A DNA stretch of 64,000 bases from Nocardioides seonyuensis (GTDB lineage: Bacteria; Actinomycetota; Actinomycetes; Propionibacteriales; Nocardioidaceae): positions 3,038,001-3,102,000 of the forward strand of contig NZ_CP038436.1 of assembly GCF_004683965.1 (NCBI RefSeq), given 5' to 3'. The notes under the pieces are model-generated. The model did no database searches. It worked only from the letters and a program-made list of their open reading frames with translations, and was not told the DNA's origin. This document shows positions 1 to 8,760 of this stretch, in pieces; the first letter of the stretch is position 1, and every line of letters begins with the position of its first letter. The translations under genes were made by a program, and so were the position numbers.

Positions 1-689
1 TCCGTTCACCTGCCGTCTTCCAGGGCTATGTCGGCAATCCCGAGGCCACCGCCGAGGCGATGACCGAGGACGGCTGGCTGCGCACGGGCGACGCCGGCTA
101 CCTCGACGACGGCCAGCTGGTCGTGATCGACCGTGCGAAGGACGTCCAGACCACGCCCACCGGCACCCGCTTCTCCAGTGCCTTCATCGAGAACAAGATC
201 AAGTTCAGCCCCTACGTCGAGGAAGCGGTCGTCTTCGGCACCGCCGAGATCGTGGCGATGATCGTGATCGACCCCAACACGGTCGGCTCCTGGGCCGAGG
301 GTGAGCACCTCACCTACACGACCTTCACCGACCTGGCCGGCAAGCCCGAGACCTACCGGCTCATCGCCGACGAGGTCCACCGCGCCAACGTCGACCTCCC
401 TGAGGAGATCCGGGTGCGCCGCTTCATGTTGCTGTTCAAGCAGCTCGACCCTGACGACGACGAGATCACCCGCACCAGGAAGGTCCGCCGCAACGTCATC
501 GTCGAGCGCTACGCCGACCTGATCGCCGCGCTGGGTCGTGGCGACGACCGCGTGTCCATCACCAACACCGTCGCCTACCAGGACGGCACCGTCGCCAAGC
601 GCGAGATCGACATCGCGATCTTCGACCTGGCCGACCACCAACCCTCCGAGAACAGCAAGTCACGCCCGGTCTGGAGCACACGTCGATGA
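1..689 (+). CDS. AMP-forming acyl-CoA ligase, C-terminal part (5' end outside window)
   Basis: The reading frame is open from the window edge, so only the C-terminal 228 or so residues are present. They contain the end of the adenylation domain: a GWLRTGDAGYL motif whose Asp contacts the AMP ribose, then DRAKDVQ at the hinge to the small C-terminal domain. The style is that of long-chain fatty-acid CoA ligases (FadD15-like) rather than PaaK. The stop overlaps the livH start as ATGA, so it is the upstream member of the transporter operon. Inference: it activates the acid imported by this ABC system. The substrate is unknown; a long-chain or aromatic acid is plausible. Confidence 0.85.
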   Translation, partial: RSPAVFQGYVGNPEATAEAMTEDGWLRTGDAGYLDDGQLVVIDRAKDVQTTPTGTRFSSAFIENKIKFSPYVEEAVVFGTAEIVAMIVIDPNTVGSWAEGEHLTYTTFTDLAGKPETYRLIADEVHRANVDLPEEIRVRRFMLLFKQLDPDDDEITRTRKVRRNVIVERYADLIAALGRGDDRVSITNTVAYQDGTVAKREIDIAIFDLADHQPSENSKSRPVWSTRR

Positions 690-1558
690 ACCAGTTCCTC
701 AACCTCACCATCTACGGCCTCTCCGAGGGCGCGATCCTTGCGCTGGCAGCACTCGGCTTCGTGCTGATCTACAAGTCCACCTCCGTCATCAACTTCGCCC
801 AGGGCGAGTTCCTGCTGATCGGCGGCTACACCGTCTACGCCGCGTTCGTGGTGTTCAAGCTGCCGTTGGTCCTCGCGGTGGTCGTCGGCCTGGTGTTCGC
901 CGTCGTGATGGGCCTGCTCATCGAGCGGTTCGTGCTGCGTCCGCTGGTGGGGGAGAGCGCGATCAGCGTGATCATGGTGACCATCGGCCTGGCAGCGTTC
1001 CTGCGGGCCGTGGTGCAGATGATCTTCGGCACGCGGCCGGTCTCGCAGCCGGCGCTGCTGCCACGCACGCCGGTCGAGGTCCTCGGCACGACGATCCCGC
1101 TCAACCGGATCCTCGTGATCGCCATCGCCGGTGTCGTGCTCACCGCCTTCACGCTGTTCTTCCGCCGCAGCCGCCACGGCATCGCGATGCGAGCGGTCGC
1201 GGACGACCAGCAGGCTGCGCTCACGATGGGCATCTCGGTGCGCAAGATCTTCGCGATGGCCTGGGCGCTCGCGGCCGTGTCCGCACTCGTGGCCGGCGTC
1301 CTGCTCGGTGACATCACCTCCGTCAGCGGCAACCTCGTCTCGTTCGGCCTCCTCGTCTTCCCGGTGGTCATCCTGGGCGGGCTCGACTCGGTCCCCGGGA
1401 CGATCGTCGGTGGTCTGGTGATCGGGCTGACGGCGCAGTACGTCAGCGGCTACTGGGATCCGGGACTCGCGCAGATCGTCCCCTACCTCGTGCTGATCGC
1501 GATCTTGATGGTCCGGCCCTACGGCATCTTCGGCGAAACCCGGATCGAGAGGGTCTAG
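686..1558 (+). CDS. livH: Branched-chain amino acid-type ABC transporter permease, LivH family
   Basis: A 290-residue polytopic membrane protein, the usual LivH length. It begins with the typical LivH opening (NLTIYGLSEGAILALAALG) and has the INFAQGE segment early on. Near residue 235 it has the GGLDSVPGTIVGG loop that contacts the ATPases. Translation is probably coupled to the preceding ligase through the ATGA overlap. It should form the translocation channel with LivM. Although the family is named for branched-chain amino acids, the flanking CoA ligases suggest that here it imports a carboxylic acid that is then CoA-activated; that substrate assignment is inference. Confidence 0.9.
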   Translation: MNQFLNLTIYGLSEGAILALAALGFVLIYKSTSVINFAQGEFLLIGGYTVYAAFVVFKLPLVLAVVVGLVFAVVMGLLIERFVLRPLVGESAISVIMVTIGLAAFLRAVVQMIFGTRPVSQPALLPRTPVEVLGTTIPLNRILVIAIAGVVLTAFTLFFRRSRHGIAMRAVADDQQAALTMGISVRKIFAMAWALAAVSALVAGVLLGDITSVSGNLVSFGLLVFPVVILGGLDSVPGTIVGGLVIGLTAQYVSGYWDPGLAQIVPYLVLIAILMVRPYGIFGETRIERV

Positions 1559-1562
1559 GTCC

Positions 1563-2627
1563 ATGGCAGCGATTTCCACCGGCGTCTACTTCCGCACCTA
1601 CCAGCGCGAGCTCGCGCTACGGCACACGAAGGCCCAGTACGTCCGCCTCGCCCTGGTGGTGGTGGCCGCGATCGCGGCGCCGTACCTCCTCGATCCCTAT
1701 CAGCTCAGCATCCTCAACACGGTGCTGATCGCCGTCGTGGGAGCGGTGGGCCTCAACATCCTGGTCGGCTTCACCGGACAGATCTCCCTGGGACAGGGCG
1801 GCTTCCTCGCGGTCGGGGCGTTCACGTCGGGGCTGCTGACGATGCGCGCCGACCTGCCGGCGCCGCTCTCGATCGCCTGCGCTGTCGTCGTGACGGCGGC
1901 CGCAGGTGCCCTGTTCGGACTCCCCGCGCTGCGGCTCAAGGGGCTCTACCTCGCGATCGCCACCCTGGCGAGCCAGGAGATCATCGTCTTCATCGCCCGG
2001 CGGTGGTCGTTCCTGCGGGAGGAGAGCGGAGCGCCGCTCTCCATCGAGCGCCTCAAGGTGGGCGGCTACGAGATCACCCGCGAATACTTCGAGTTCCAGT
2101 GGTACTGGATCCTCCTCGGCTGTGCGGTGGTGGCGGTGCTGGCAGCCCGCAACCTGTTCCGGACCGGCCTGGGACGCTCCTTCATGGCCGTGCGCGACCA
2201 GGACATCGCTGCCGCCGCGATCGGGGTCAACGTGACACGCACCAAGGTGGTCGCGTTCGCGGTCTCGTCAGGCTTCGTGGGGCTCGCCGGCGCCCTGACG
2301 GCTCACTACTCCGAGACGGTGACCTGGGAGTCGTTCACCTTCGAGATCTCCATCCTCTACCTGGCGATGATCATCGTGGGTGGTCTCGGCAGCGTCGCCG
2401 GTGCGGTCTACGGCGCCTTCTTCATCACCCTGCTGCCGGTCTTCCTCAACGAGTTCATCGGAGGACTCGGGGAGGACGTCCCGTGGCTGGTCAGCCGGCT
2501 GCCCGCGATCGAGAACGCGGTCTTCGGCCTGGTCATCATCGCGTTCCTCCTCATCGAGCCGCGCGGCCTCGACCGCATCTGGCAACGGATGAAGGACTAC
2601 GTCCGCTTCTGGCCATTCCGCTACTGA
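1563..2627 (+). CDS. livM: Branched-chain amino acid-type ABC transporter permease, LivM family
   Basis: A 354-residue membrane protein starting 4 bases after livH. It shows LivM hallmarks: VGLNILVGFTGQISLGQGGF around residues 61-80, LPALRLKGLYLAIATLA, and the ATPase-coupling loop GGLGSVAGAVYGA near residue 275. The roughly 35-residue polar N-terminal extension before the first membrane segment is longer than in the E. coli protein but common in actinobacterial members. It pairs with the LivH-type subunit. No LivG-type ATPase lies between it and the binding protein, so the second ATPase is presumably upstream of the window. Confidence 0.9.
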   Translation: MAAISTGVYFRTYQRELALRHTKAQYVRLALVVVAAIAAPYLLDPYQLSILNTVLIAVVGAVGLNILVGFTGQISLGQGGFLAVGAFTSGLLTMRADLPAPLSIACAVVVTAAAGALFGLPALRLKGLYLAIATLASQEIIVFIARRWSFLREESGAPLSIERLKVGGYEITREYFEFQWYWILLGCAVVAVLAARNLFRTGLGRSFMAVRDQDIAAAAIGVNVTRTKVVAFAVSSGFVGLAGALTAHYSETVTWESFTFEISILYLAMIIVGGLGSVAGAVYGAFFITLLPVFLNEFIGGLGEDVPWLVSRLPAIENAVFGLVIIAFLLIEPRGLDRIWQRMKDYVRFWPFRY

Positions 2628-2640
2628 CCGGCACTGCGAC

Positions 2641-2690
2641 ACCACCCGACACCACACGGCATCACCCGACACGGCACCACCCCACACAAG
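2641..2690 (+). repeat. Imperfect ACC/CAC-rich direct repeats before livK
   Basis: The 73-base gap between livM and livK is almost purely A and C with a little G. It holds two copies of CACCCGACAC (about 2643 and 2663) and further CACC units. It has no hairpin potential and ends in a strong Shine-Dalgarno AAGGAG (2688-2693) 7 bases before the livK start. It may act as an unstructured stretch that raises translation of the highly needed binding protein; that role is speculation. Confidence 0.4.
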
Positions 2691-2700
2691 GAGACACACC

Positions 2701-3888
2701 ATGCGCCACACACGCACCCTGCTCGCGGTCGCGGCCGCGACCAGCCTCGCCCTCACCGCTTGTGCGCCGGGGGGTGGCGGCGACGATGCCGCCGACGAGG
2801 ACGGACCGATCAAGGTCGGCATCATCGCTGACCTCACCGGCGCCACCGGCGACGTCGGGACGCCCTACGCCGCAGGCGAGGAGGCCTACGTCAAGTGGCT
2901 CAACGAGAACGGCGGCATCGACGGCCGCGAGATCGACGCCACGGTCACCGACTACGCCTACGACGTGCCCACCGCCGAGCGGGTCTACAAGGAGTACGTC
3001 AACGACGGGGTCGTCGCCGTCATGGGGTGGGGCACCGGTGACTCCGAGGCGCTGAAGTCGCGGGTCTCCGCGGACGAGCTGCCCTTCATGTCCGCTTCGT
3101 ACGCCGAGCCGCTCACCGACCCCGAGGAGGCGCCCTACAACTTCGTGGTCGCCCCGACCTACTCCGACCAGGCCCGCGTGGGGCTGAACTGGATCGCGGA
3201 GGACGGCAAGAGCAGCGAGGTGGCGTTGTTCCACAACGACAGCCCGTTCGGTCTCGCGCCGGTCGCCGACGCCCAGGAGTGGGCCGCCGACCTCGACCTG
3301 AACGTCGAGCCCTACGCGATGCCGGCCGGCTCGACCAACTACACCGGCCTGCTGTCCCAGGCGAAGAAGCAGGGCGCGAAGTACATCATGATCCAGAACG
3401 TCTCGTCCCCGGCGGCACTCGTCGCCAAGGACATCAAGGCGCAGGGCCTCGACATGCAGATCGTCTGCCTCAACTGGTGCGCTGACGAGCTGTTCATCGA
3501 CACCGCCGGCGCCGAGGCCGCCGAGGGCCACGTCCTCGTCCAGCCCTTCGCCCCCGTCTCGGCCGAGCAGCCGGGCCACGACGAGGTGAACGCCTACCTC
3601 GAGGAGAACGGCTCCTCGCTCGAGGAGGAGGGCCTGCACTTCGCCCAGGGCTGGTACACGATGCACGCGATGGCCGAGGGAATCCGGGCCGCGGTCGAGG
3701 AGGGTGACCTCTCGGGTGCCGGCATCAAGGAGGCCCTCGAGACCATGGGCGCGATCGACACCGGCGGGGTCGTGGGTGCGGGCGAGATCGAGTTCTCCGC
3801 AGACTCCCACCGCGGCAGCACCGGCACCGGCATCTACCAGGTCGAAGGCGGCGAGATGGCGCCCGTCGAGCTGGGCGCCACGCCGTGA
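2701..3888 (+). CDS. ABC transporter substrate-binding lipoprotein, LivK/Leu-Ile-Val family
   Basis: A 395-residue periplasmic-binding-fold lipoprotein. The signal peptide ends in a lipobox with Cys21 (LALTAC), followed by a Gly/Asp-rich linker. The mature domain opens with IKVGIIADLTGATGDVG, the standard start of the type I (LivJ/K, AmiC-like) fold, and has the IDGREID and SRVSADELPFMSASYAEP segments of this family. The strong AAGGAG ribosome site fits higher expression than the permeases. It should deliver ligand to the LivH/LivM channel. The binding pocket cannot be assigned by eye, but together with two CoA ligases in the operon an organic acid is more likely than an amino acid. Confidence 0.85.
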   Translation: MRHTRTLLAVAAATSLALTACAPGGGGDDAADEDGPIKVGIIADLTGATGDVGTPYAAGEEAYVKWLNENGGIDGREIDATVTDYAYDVPTAERVYKEYVNDGVVAVMGWGTGDSEALKSRVSADELPFMSASYAEPLTDPEEAPYNFVVAPTYSDQARVGLNWIAEDGKSSEVALFHNDSPFGLAPVADAQEWAADLDLNVEPYAMPAGSTNYTGLLSQAKKQGAKYIMIQNVSSPAALVAKDIKAQGLDMQIVCLNWCADELFIDTAGAEAAEGHVLVQPFAPVSAEQPGHDEVNAYLEENGSSLEEEGLHFAQGWYTMHAMAEGIRAAVEEGDLSGAGIKEALETMGAIDTGGVVGAGEIEFSADSHRGSTGTGIYQVEGGEMAPVELGATP

Positions 3889-4730
3889 CACCGTCCACCA
3901 CCACCGCGGAGGCGGGCGGGCCCAGCCCGTCCGCCCCCGCGGGCGACCTGCTGACGATCAACAGCATCGAGGTGATCTACGACGAGGTCATCCTGGTGCT
4001 ACGGGGCCTGTCCATGGCCATCCCCGAGGGCAAGATCGTCGCGCTCCTCGGCTCCAACGGTGCCGGCAAATCGACCATGCTCAAGGCAGTGTCGGGCCTC
4101 CTCCCGAGCGAGCGCGGTGAGATCTCCGACGGCTCGATCATGTTCGACGGCAAGGACATCACCCGGATGGACGCCGCCGAGCGGGTGCGCACAGGTCTCT
4201 CCCTGTGCATGGAGGGCCGACACGTGTTCGAGCACCTCTCCGTCCACGAGAACCTCGTGGCCGGTGCCTACTCCCGAGGGGGAGCGTCGACCGAGGACTT
4301 CGACCGGGTCTACACCTACTTCCCGAAGCTCGGGGACATGAGGGCACGGGTCGCGGGCTACCTCTCCGGTGGCGAGCAGCAGATGCTGGCCATCGGGCGG
4401 GCGCTGATGGCCCGACCCAAGCTCTTGATGCTCGACGAGCCGTCCCTCGGGCTGGCCCCGCTGCTGGTCCAGGAGATCTTCGGCTACATCCGCGCGCTCA
4501 ACGAGGAGACCGGGCTGACGGTGCTGGTGGTCGAGCAGAATGCCCGTCGTGCGCTGGAGGTGGCCCACCACGGCTACATCCTCGAGCAGGGCCGGATCGT
4601 GCTCGAGGGCACTGCTGCCGAGCTCAACGAGAACCCCGATGTCAAGGAGTTCTACCTCGGCCTCGGTGACGAGGGCCGCAAGAACTACCGCCAGGTCAAG
4701 CACTACAAGCGCCGCAAGCGCTGGCTCTAG
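3885..4730 (+). CDS. livF: ABC transporter ATP-binding protein, LivF family
   Basis: A 281-residue ATPase with Walker A GSNGAGKST (residues 56-64), a signature of the form YLSGGEQQ, Walker B LLMLDEPSLGLAP and a following H-loop region. The LivF style is clear from SLGLAPLLVQEIF and VVEQNARRAL. It carries a polar N-terminal extension of about 22 residues and a basic C-terminal tail (KHYKRRKRWL). The GTG start overlaps the end of the binding-protein gene as GTGA. It energises the LivH/LivM permease; its usual partner LivG is not in the window. Confidence 0.88.
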   Translation: MTPSTTTAEAGGPSPSAPAGDLLTINSIEVIYDEVILVLRGLSMAIPEGKIVALLGSNGAGKSTMLKAVSGLLPSERGEISDGSIMFDGKDITRMDAAERVRTGLSLCMEGRHVFEHLSVHENLVAGAYSRGGASTEDFDRVYTYFPKLGDMRARVAGYLSGGEQQMLAIGRALMARPKLLMLDEPSLGLAPLLVQEIFGYIRALNEETGLTVLVVEQNARRALEVAHHGYILEQGRIVLEGTAAELNENPDVKEFYLGLGDEGRKNYRQVKHYKRRKRWL

Positions 4731-4738
4731 GGGGAACA

Positions 4739-5950
4739 GTGTCAGTCATCGAGACCGTCAGCAGCTACTACTCCCGACGTGGTGCAGAGGCGGCGGCTGC
4801 GGTCGGCCGGGTGGTCGATCGTGTCCCGTCGATGCGTGAGCGCCTGGCCGCGGCGGGGGTGGACGGCTCGTCGGTCACGGCGGCCGACCTCGACTCCGTG
4901 GACGTCCTGACCAAGGACGAGCTGCCTGCACTCCAGCAGGCCACGCCGCCGTACGGCGGCCTGGTGGCCGAAGGCAGCGCCGTCGCCCGGGTCTTCGCCT
5001 CACCGGGGCCGATCTACGAGGTACAGCTCGAGGGGGAGGACCCGTGGCAGTGGGCGGCCGCCCTGAGCGCCTGCGGCGTCGGCGCCCAGGACGTGGTGCT
5101 CAACTGCTTCGGCTACCACCTCTCGCCGGCGGGGATGATGTTCGACCTCGCCTGCCGCGCCATCGGGGCGACCGTCATCCCGGCCGGAGTCGGGTCGGTG
5201 GAGCTCCAGGCGCGGATCGTCGCCGACGTCGGCGCGACCGCCTACATCGGGCTGCCGAGCTATCTCGCTGCGTTGGTCGAGAGCTACGACGACCTGGGAC
5301 TCCCGGCGGACCGCTGGCTCATCGACAAGGCGCTGGTCACGGCAGAGCCCCTGCCCGACCCGTTACGGGAGAGACTGGTCTCCCGGATCCCCACGGTCCT
5401 CATGGCCTACGGCACCGCAGAGGCGGGACTCATCGCCCACGAGGTCGAGCCGGGTCGTGGCCTCGCCGTGGCCGAGCACGTCTTCGTCCAGGTCTGCGAG
5501 CCGGGCAGTGGTGTCCCGGTGCTCGACGACTCGTTGGGCGAGGTGGTCGTCACGATGGCCGGCGACGGCACGCCCCTGCTGCGTTTCGGCACCGGCGACG
5601 TGTCTCGGTGGCAGGTCGTCGACGGCGACCTGCGGCTGGCGGGCGTGCTCGGACGGGTCGGGGCAGCGGTCAAGGTGCGGGGCATGTTCATCCACCCCCA
5701 CCAGGCGGCACAGGTGCTGGAAGGGCTGCGCGACGTCGGTGTGACCGCCGGTCGCTACGTCGTCGGCCGCGACGGGGACCGGGATCGGCTCACCCTCGAG
5801 GTGTCGTCGGACCCGGGCGCCGACCTCGCGGCCATCCAGGAGGTTGCCGAGGCGCGGACGGTGAGTGCACTGCGCGTACGGCCGCAGGTGGTCGTGGTCG
5901 CCGAGATCGAGGAGTCGCACGTTCTGGTGGACACCCGCACGGCCGGGTGA
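4739..5950 (+). CDS. PaaK-like (phenylacetate-CoA ligase family) AMP-forming enzyme
   Basis: A 403-residue adenylate-forming enzyme of the phenylacetate-CoA ligase branch. It has the YGTAEAGLIAHE segment (AMP-binding motif of the YGxTE type), FGTGDVSRW with the conserved Asp, and a C-terminal GRVGAAVKVRGMFIHP block diagnostic of PaaK relatives. It is slightly shorter than PaaK (about 430-440). The P-loop near residue 85 (ARVFASPGP) is degraded compared with the usual SSGTTG, which may lower or change activity. It is the last gene of the transporter operon, 8 bases after livF, and probably activates an imported aryl or acyl acid. Start chosen at GTG 4739. Confidence 0.75.
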   Translation: MSVIETVSSYYSRRGAEAAAAVGRVVDRVPSMRERLAAAGVDGSSVTAADLDSVDVLTKDELPALQQATPPYGGLVAEGSAVARVFASPGPIYEVQLEGEDPWQWAAALSACGVGAQDVVLNCFGYHLSPAGMMFDLACRAIGATVIPAGVGSVELQARIVADVGATAYIGLPSYLAALVESYDDLGLPADRWLIDKALVTAEPLPDPLRERLVSRIPTVLMAYGTAEAGLIAHEVEPGRGLAVAEHVFVQVCEPGSGVPVLDDSLGEVVVTMAGDGTPLLRFGTGDVSRWQVVDGDLRLAGVLGRVGAAVKVRGMFIHPHQAAQVLEGLRDVGVTAGRYVVGRDGDRDRLTLEVSSDPGADLAAIQEVAEARTVSALRVRPQVVVVAEIEESHVLVDTRTAG

Positions 5951-5970
5951 ATCACCCCTACTCTGCTCCC

Positions 5971-7191
5971 ATGACTACACGCGGTCGAGCCGCGACGCTG
6001 ATGGCGTCCCTCGTGCTCCTGCTGGGCGCTTGCAGCACCGGCGGGGCCGACACCCCCACGACGGGCGAGGACCTGGCCGAGTCGCCCTCGGCAAGCGACC
6101 CGGCCACGTCGGAGCCGGGCGGTGTCCAGGCCGCCCACGACGACCACCACGACACCGCACCGGTCAAGGCGAAGGCGCTGCGGAAGGGCGAGAGCCGCAC
6201 GACCCTCGAGATGCCCGAGAGCTACACGCCCTCGGCGCCCTACGGGGCCGGCACCGACGACTACCGCTGCTTCCTGCTCGACCCGGAGCTCGACCAGGAC
6301 ACGTGGCTGACGGGCACGCACGTGCGACCGGGCAATCCCGAGGTCGTCCACCACGTCATCCTGTTCCAGGTGCCCCCGTCGAAGGTGAAGACGGCCGAGG
6401 CCAAGGACGCCGAGTCTCCGGGGGAGGGCTGGACGTGCTTCGGCGGCTCGGGCCTCGACCAGTTCCAGAACGTCGACGACGCCGACTGGGTGGGCGCGTG
6501 GGCACCGGGGGCCCAGGAGTCGGTGACCAAGCCGGGGTTCGGCACGCGACTGGCCAAGGGCAGCCGGATCGTCATGCAGGTGCACTACAACCTGCTGGCG
6601 GGCACCCAGCCCGACACGTCCGCCGCGATGCTTCGCCTTGCTCCCGGCTCGCGCAGCTACCAGGCCCTCAAGACCATGCTGCTCCCTGCGCCGGTCGAGC
6701 TCCCGTGCCGGGCCAAGCGTGCCGATGGCCCGCTCTGTGACCGTGACCCGGCCGTCGCCGACGTGAAGGAGCGCTTCGGGGTCGAGGGCAACACCGCTGA
6801 CGTCCTCCACCTGCTGTGCGGCACCAAGCCGAAGGCCGGGGAGGTCCAGTCCTGCACCCGCACGATCGGGCAGACCATGACGATCCACGGTGTGGCGGCC
6901 CACATGCACCTCCTGGGGCGCGAGATCCGGATCGAGGTCAACCCCGGGACGCCACGGGCGCGCACGATCCTCGACATCCCGATCTGGGACTTCGACGACC
7001 AGGGGGCGACGCCCATCGAGCCCGTCACCCTGGAGCCGTTCGAGACCGTCAAGGTGACCTGTCGCCACGTCCAGTGGCTCCGGGACGACCAGTCGGCCTT
7101 CGAGTCCGCACGCGAGGACCGCTACGTCGTCTGGGGCGAGGGAACGACCGACGAGATGTGCTTGGGCATGCTCCAGGTCACCCGCCCCTGA
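5971..7191 (+). CDS. Lipoprotein with PHM/DBM-type copper monooxygenase fold
   Basis: A 406-residue secreted lipoprotein (lipobox LLGAC, Cys21) followed by a His/Asp-containing linker. The body carries every copper ligand expected of the peptidylglycine/dopamine monooxygenase fold in order. HHVILF (His127, His128) and QVHYN (His205) would form the CuH site. HMHLLG (His311, His313) and TDEMC (Met396) would form the CuM site. Several Cys pairs could form disulfides outside the cell. The family hydroxylates C-H bonds using two uncoupled copper ions; the substrate here is unknown. TACTCT at 5959-5964 lies 6 bases before the ATG, so the mRNA is probably leaderless and the gene independent of the upstream operon. 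A longer upstream in-frame extension (from 5044) overlaps the PaaK-like gene and is not the real start. Confidence 0.75.
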   Translation: MTTRGRAATLMASLVLLLGACSTGGADTPTTGEDLAESPSASDPATSEPGGVQAAHDDHHDTAPVKAKALRKGESRTTLEMPESYTPSAPYGAGTDDYRCFLLDPELDQDTWLTGTHVRPGNPEVVHHVILFQVPPSKVKTAEAKDAESPGEGWTCFGGSGLDQFQNVDDADWVGAWAPGAQESVTKPGFGTRLAKGSRIVMQVHYNLLAGTQPDTSAAMLRLAPGSRSYQALKTMLLPAPVELPCRAKRADGPLCDRDPAVADVKERFGVEGNTADVLHLLCGTKPKAGEVQSCTRTIGQTMTIHGVAAHMHLLGREIRIEVNPGTPRARTILDIPIWDFDDQGATPIEPVTLEPFETVKVTCRHVQWLRDDQSAFESAREDRYVVWGEGTTDEMCLGMLQVTRP

Positions 7192-7288
7192 GGCCGGGCG
7201 CCCTCAACCGGGTGGGCGTGGGGGCGGTTGCTCGGTAGCATGAGGGTGCTCTGCCACCCACCCGGAAGGCCGCCCGACGAGGGCACCC

Positions 7289-8308
7289 ATGACTGACGCG
7301 ACATCGCAAGGCCCCAGCAGCGGCCCGACCCACACCGTGGTCGTGCCCAACAGCATCGACATGGTGTCGGTCCTTGGTCCCGGTGACGAGCACCTCCGGC
7401 TGATCGAGCGCTCCTTCGACGCGCAGGTCCACGTCCGCGGCAACCGCATCACCCTCACCGGAGCCCAGGCCGAGGTCGCGCTCGCCGAGAGGCTGCTGGA
7501 CGAGGTGGTCACCATCGTCCGCACCGGGCAGGGCGTCACGTCCGAGACGGTCGAGCGCATCATCACGATGCTGCGGGCCGAGACCCAGGAGCGTCCGGCC
7601 GACGTCCTCAGCCTCAACATCCTGTCCAACCGCGGGCGGACGATCCGTCCCAAGACGGTCAACCAGAAGCGCTACGTCGAGTCGATCGACCACCACACGA
7701 TCACCTTCGGCATCGGCCCGGCAGGCACGGGCAAGACCTACCTCGCCATGGCCAAGGCCGTCCAGGCGCTGCAGAGCAAGGACGTCAACCGGATCATCCT
7801 CTCGCGTCCCGCGGTCGAGGCCGGTGAGCGGCTCGGGTTCCTGCCCGGCACGCTCAGCGAGAAGATCGACCCCTACCTGCGTCCTCTCTACGACGCCCTG
7901 CACGACATGGTCGATCCCGAGACGATCCCCAAGCTGCTGGCGGCGGGCACCATCGAGGTGGCCCCCCTGGCGTTCCTGCGCGGCCGCTCGCTCAACGACT
8001 CCTTCATCATCCTCGACGAGGCGCAGAACACCACGCCCGAGCAGATGAAGATGTTCCTGACCCGGCTGGGCTTCGGCTCCAAGATCGTCGTGACGGGCGA
8101 CACCAGCCAGGTCGACCTGCCCCGGGGGACCAGCTCGGGGCTGCGGGTGGTCGAGGGCATCCTCGAGGACGTCGAGGACATCGCGTTCTGCCGGCTCACG
8201 GCCACCGACGTCGTCCGCCACCGCCTGGTGGGGGCGATCGTGGCCGCCTACGACCAGTTCGACGGCGCTCCCGCCGGGGTCGAGTCCGGGCCGCGGAGCC
8301 GGTCGTGA
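7289..8308 (+). CDS. phoH: PhoH-family ATPase
   Basis: A 339-residue PhoH-like P-loop ATPase with Walker A GPAGTGKT (residues 143-150) and Walker B FIILDEAQNT; an N-terminal KH-like region (residues 15-80) precedes the ATPase. The length and domain order match the chromosomal PhoH found before ybeY in many actinobacteria. A -10-like TAGCAT at 7235-7240 suggests a short leader of about 40 bases. The end overlaps ybeY as GTGA, starting a tightly coupled block with the CNNM and CDA-like genes. The family is associated with RNA metabolism, but the exact activity is not settled. Confidence 0.9.
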   Translation: MTDATSQGPSSGPTHTVVVPNSIDMVSVLGPGDEHLRLIERSFDAQVHVRGNRITLTGAQAEVALAERLLDEVVTIVRTGQGVTSETVERIITMLRAETQERPADVLSLNILSNRGRTIRPKTVNQKRYVESIDHHTITFGIGPAGTGKTYLAMAKAVQALQSKDVNRIILSRPAVEAGERLGFLPGTLSEKIDPYLRPLYDALHDMVDPETIPKLLAAGTIEVAPLAFLRGRSLNDSFIILDEAQNTTPEQMKMFLTRLGFGSKIVVTGDTSQVDLPRGTSSGLRVVEGILEDVEDIAFCRLTATDVVRHRLVGAIVAAYDQFDGAPAGVESGPRSRS

Positions 8309-8760
8309 GCATCGAGGTGCTCAACGAGTCCGGCCTCGAGCTCGACTCGCCCAGGCTCACCCGGCTGGCTCGCTTCGTGATGGACCGGATGCGCGTCCAC
8401 CCCCAGGCCGAGCTGTGCATCAAGGCCGTCGACGAGGAGACCATCGCCGAGCTCAACGCCCGGTGGATGGACAAGGAAGGCCCCACCGACGTCCTCGCGT
8501 TCCCCATGGACGAGCTGCGGCCGGGCAAGGTCAACCAGGACCCCGAGGAGGGTGTGCTGGGCGACCTCGTCCTCTCCCTCGCCGTGGCCGAGCGCCAGGG
8601 GGTCGAGGCCGGGCACGGCACCGAGGCGGAGGTCGACCTGCTGACGGTCCACGGCATCCTCCACCTCCTCGGCTACGACCACGCCGAGGCCGACGAGCAC
8701 GCCGAGATGTTCGCCCTGCAGGCAGACCTCCTCTCGCAGTGGCGGTCCGCCGAAGGATGA
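8305..8760 (+). CDS. ybeY: Endoribonuclease / 16S rRNA maturation factor YbeY
   Basis: A 151-residue protein with the defining metal motif HGILHLLGYDH (His116, His120, His126) that binds the catalytic zinc. YbeY takes part in 16S rRNA 3' maturation and ribosome quality control in the cytoplasm. The GTG start overlaps phoH by 4 bases and its stop overlaps the CNNM gene as ATGA. That is the conserved actinobacterial order phoH-ybeY-CNNM. Length is normal. Confidence 0.95.
   Translation: MSIEVLNESGLELDSPRLTRLARFVMDRMRVHPQAELCIKAVDEETIAELNARWMDKEGPTDVLAFPMDELRPGKVNQDPEEGVLGDLVLSLAVAERQGVEAGHGTEAEVDLLTVHGILHLLGYDHAEADEHAEMFALQADLLSQWRSAEG

Noticed and set aside
5044..5970. In-frame extension of the PHM-like gene upstream
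   Set aside because: It overlaps the PaaK-like gene out of frame; the signal peptide and a -10 element mark the start at 5971.
5755..7068. 437-codon minus-strand open frame over the PHM-like gene, and similar long frames (35972-37513, 24856-26043, 43436-44785)
   Set aside because: High GC leaves few stops on the antisense strand; these translate to low-complexity Gly/Arg/Asp/Val sequence with no domain, and sit exactly over well-supported genes.
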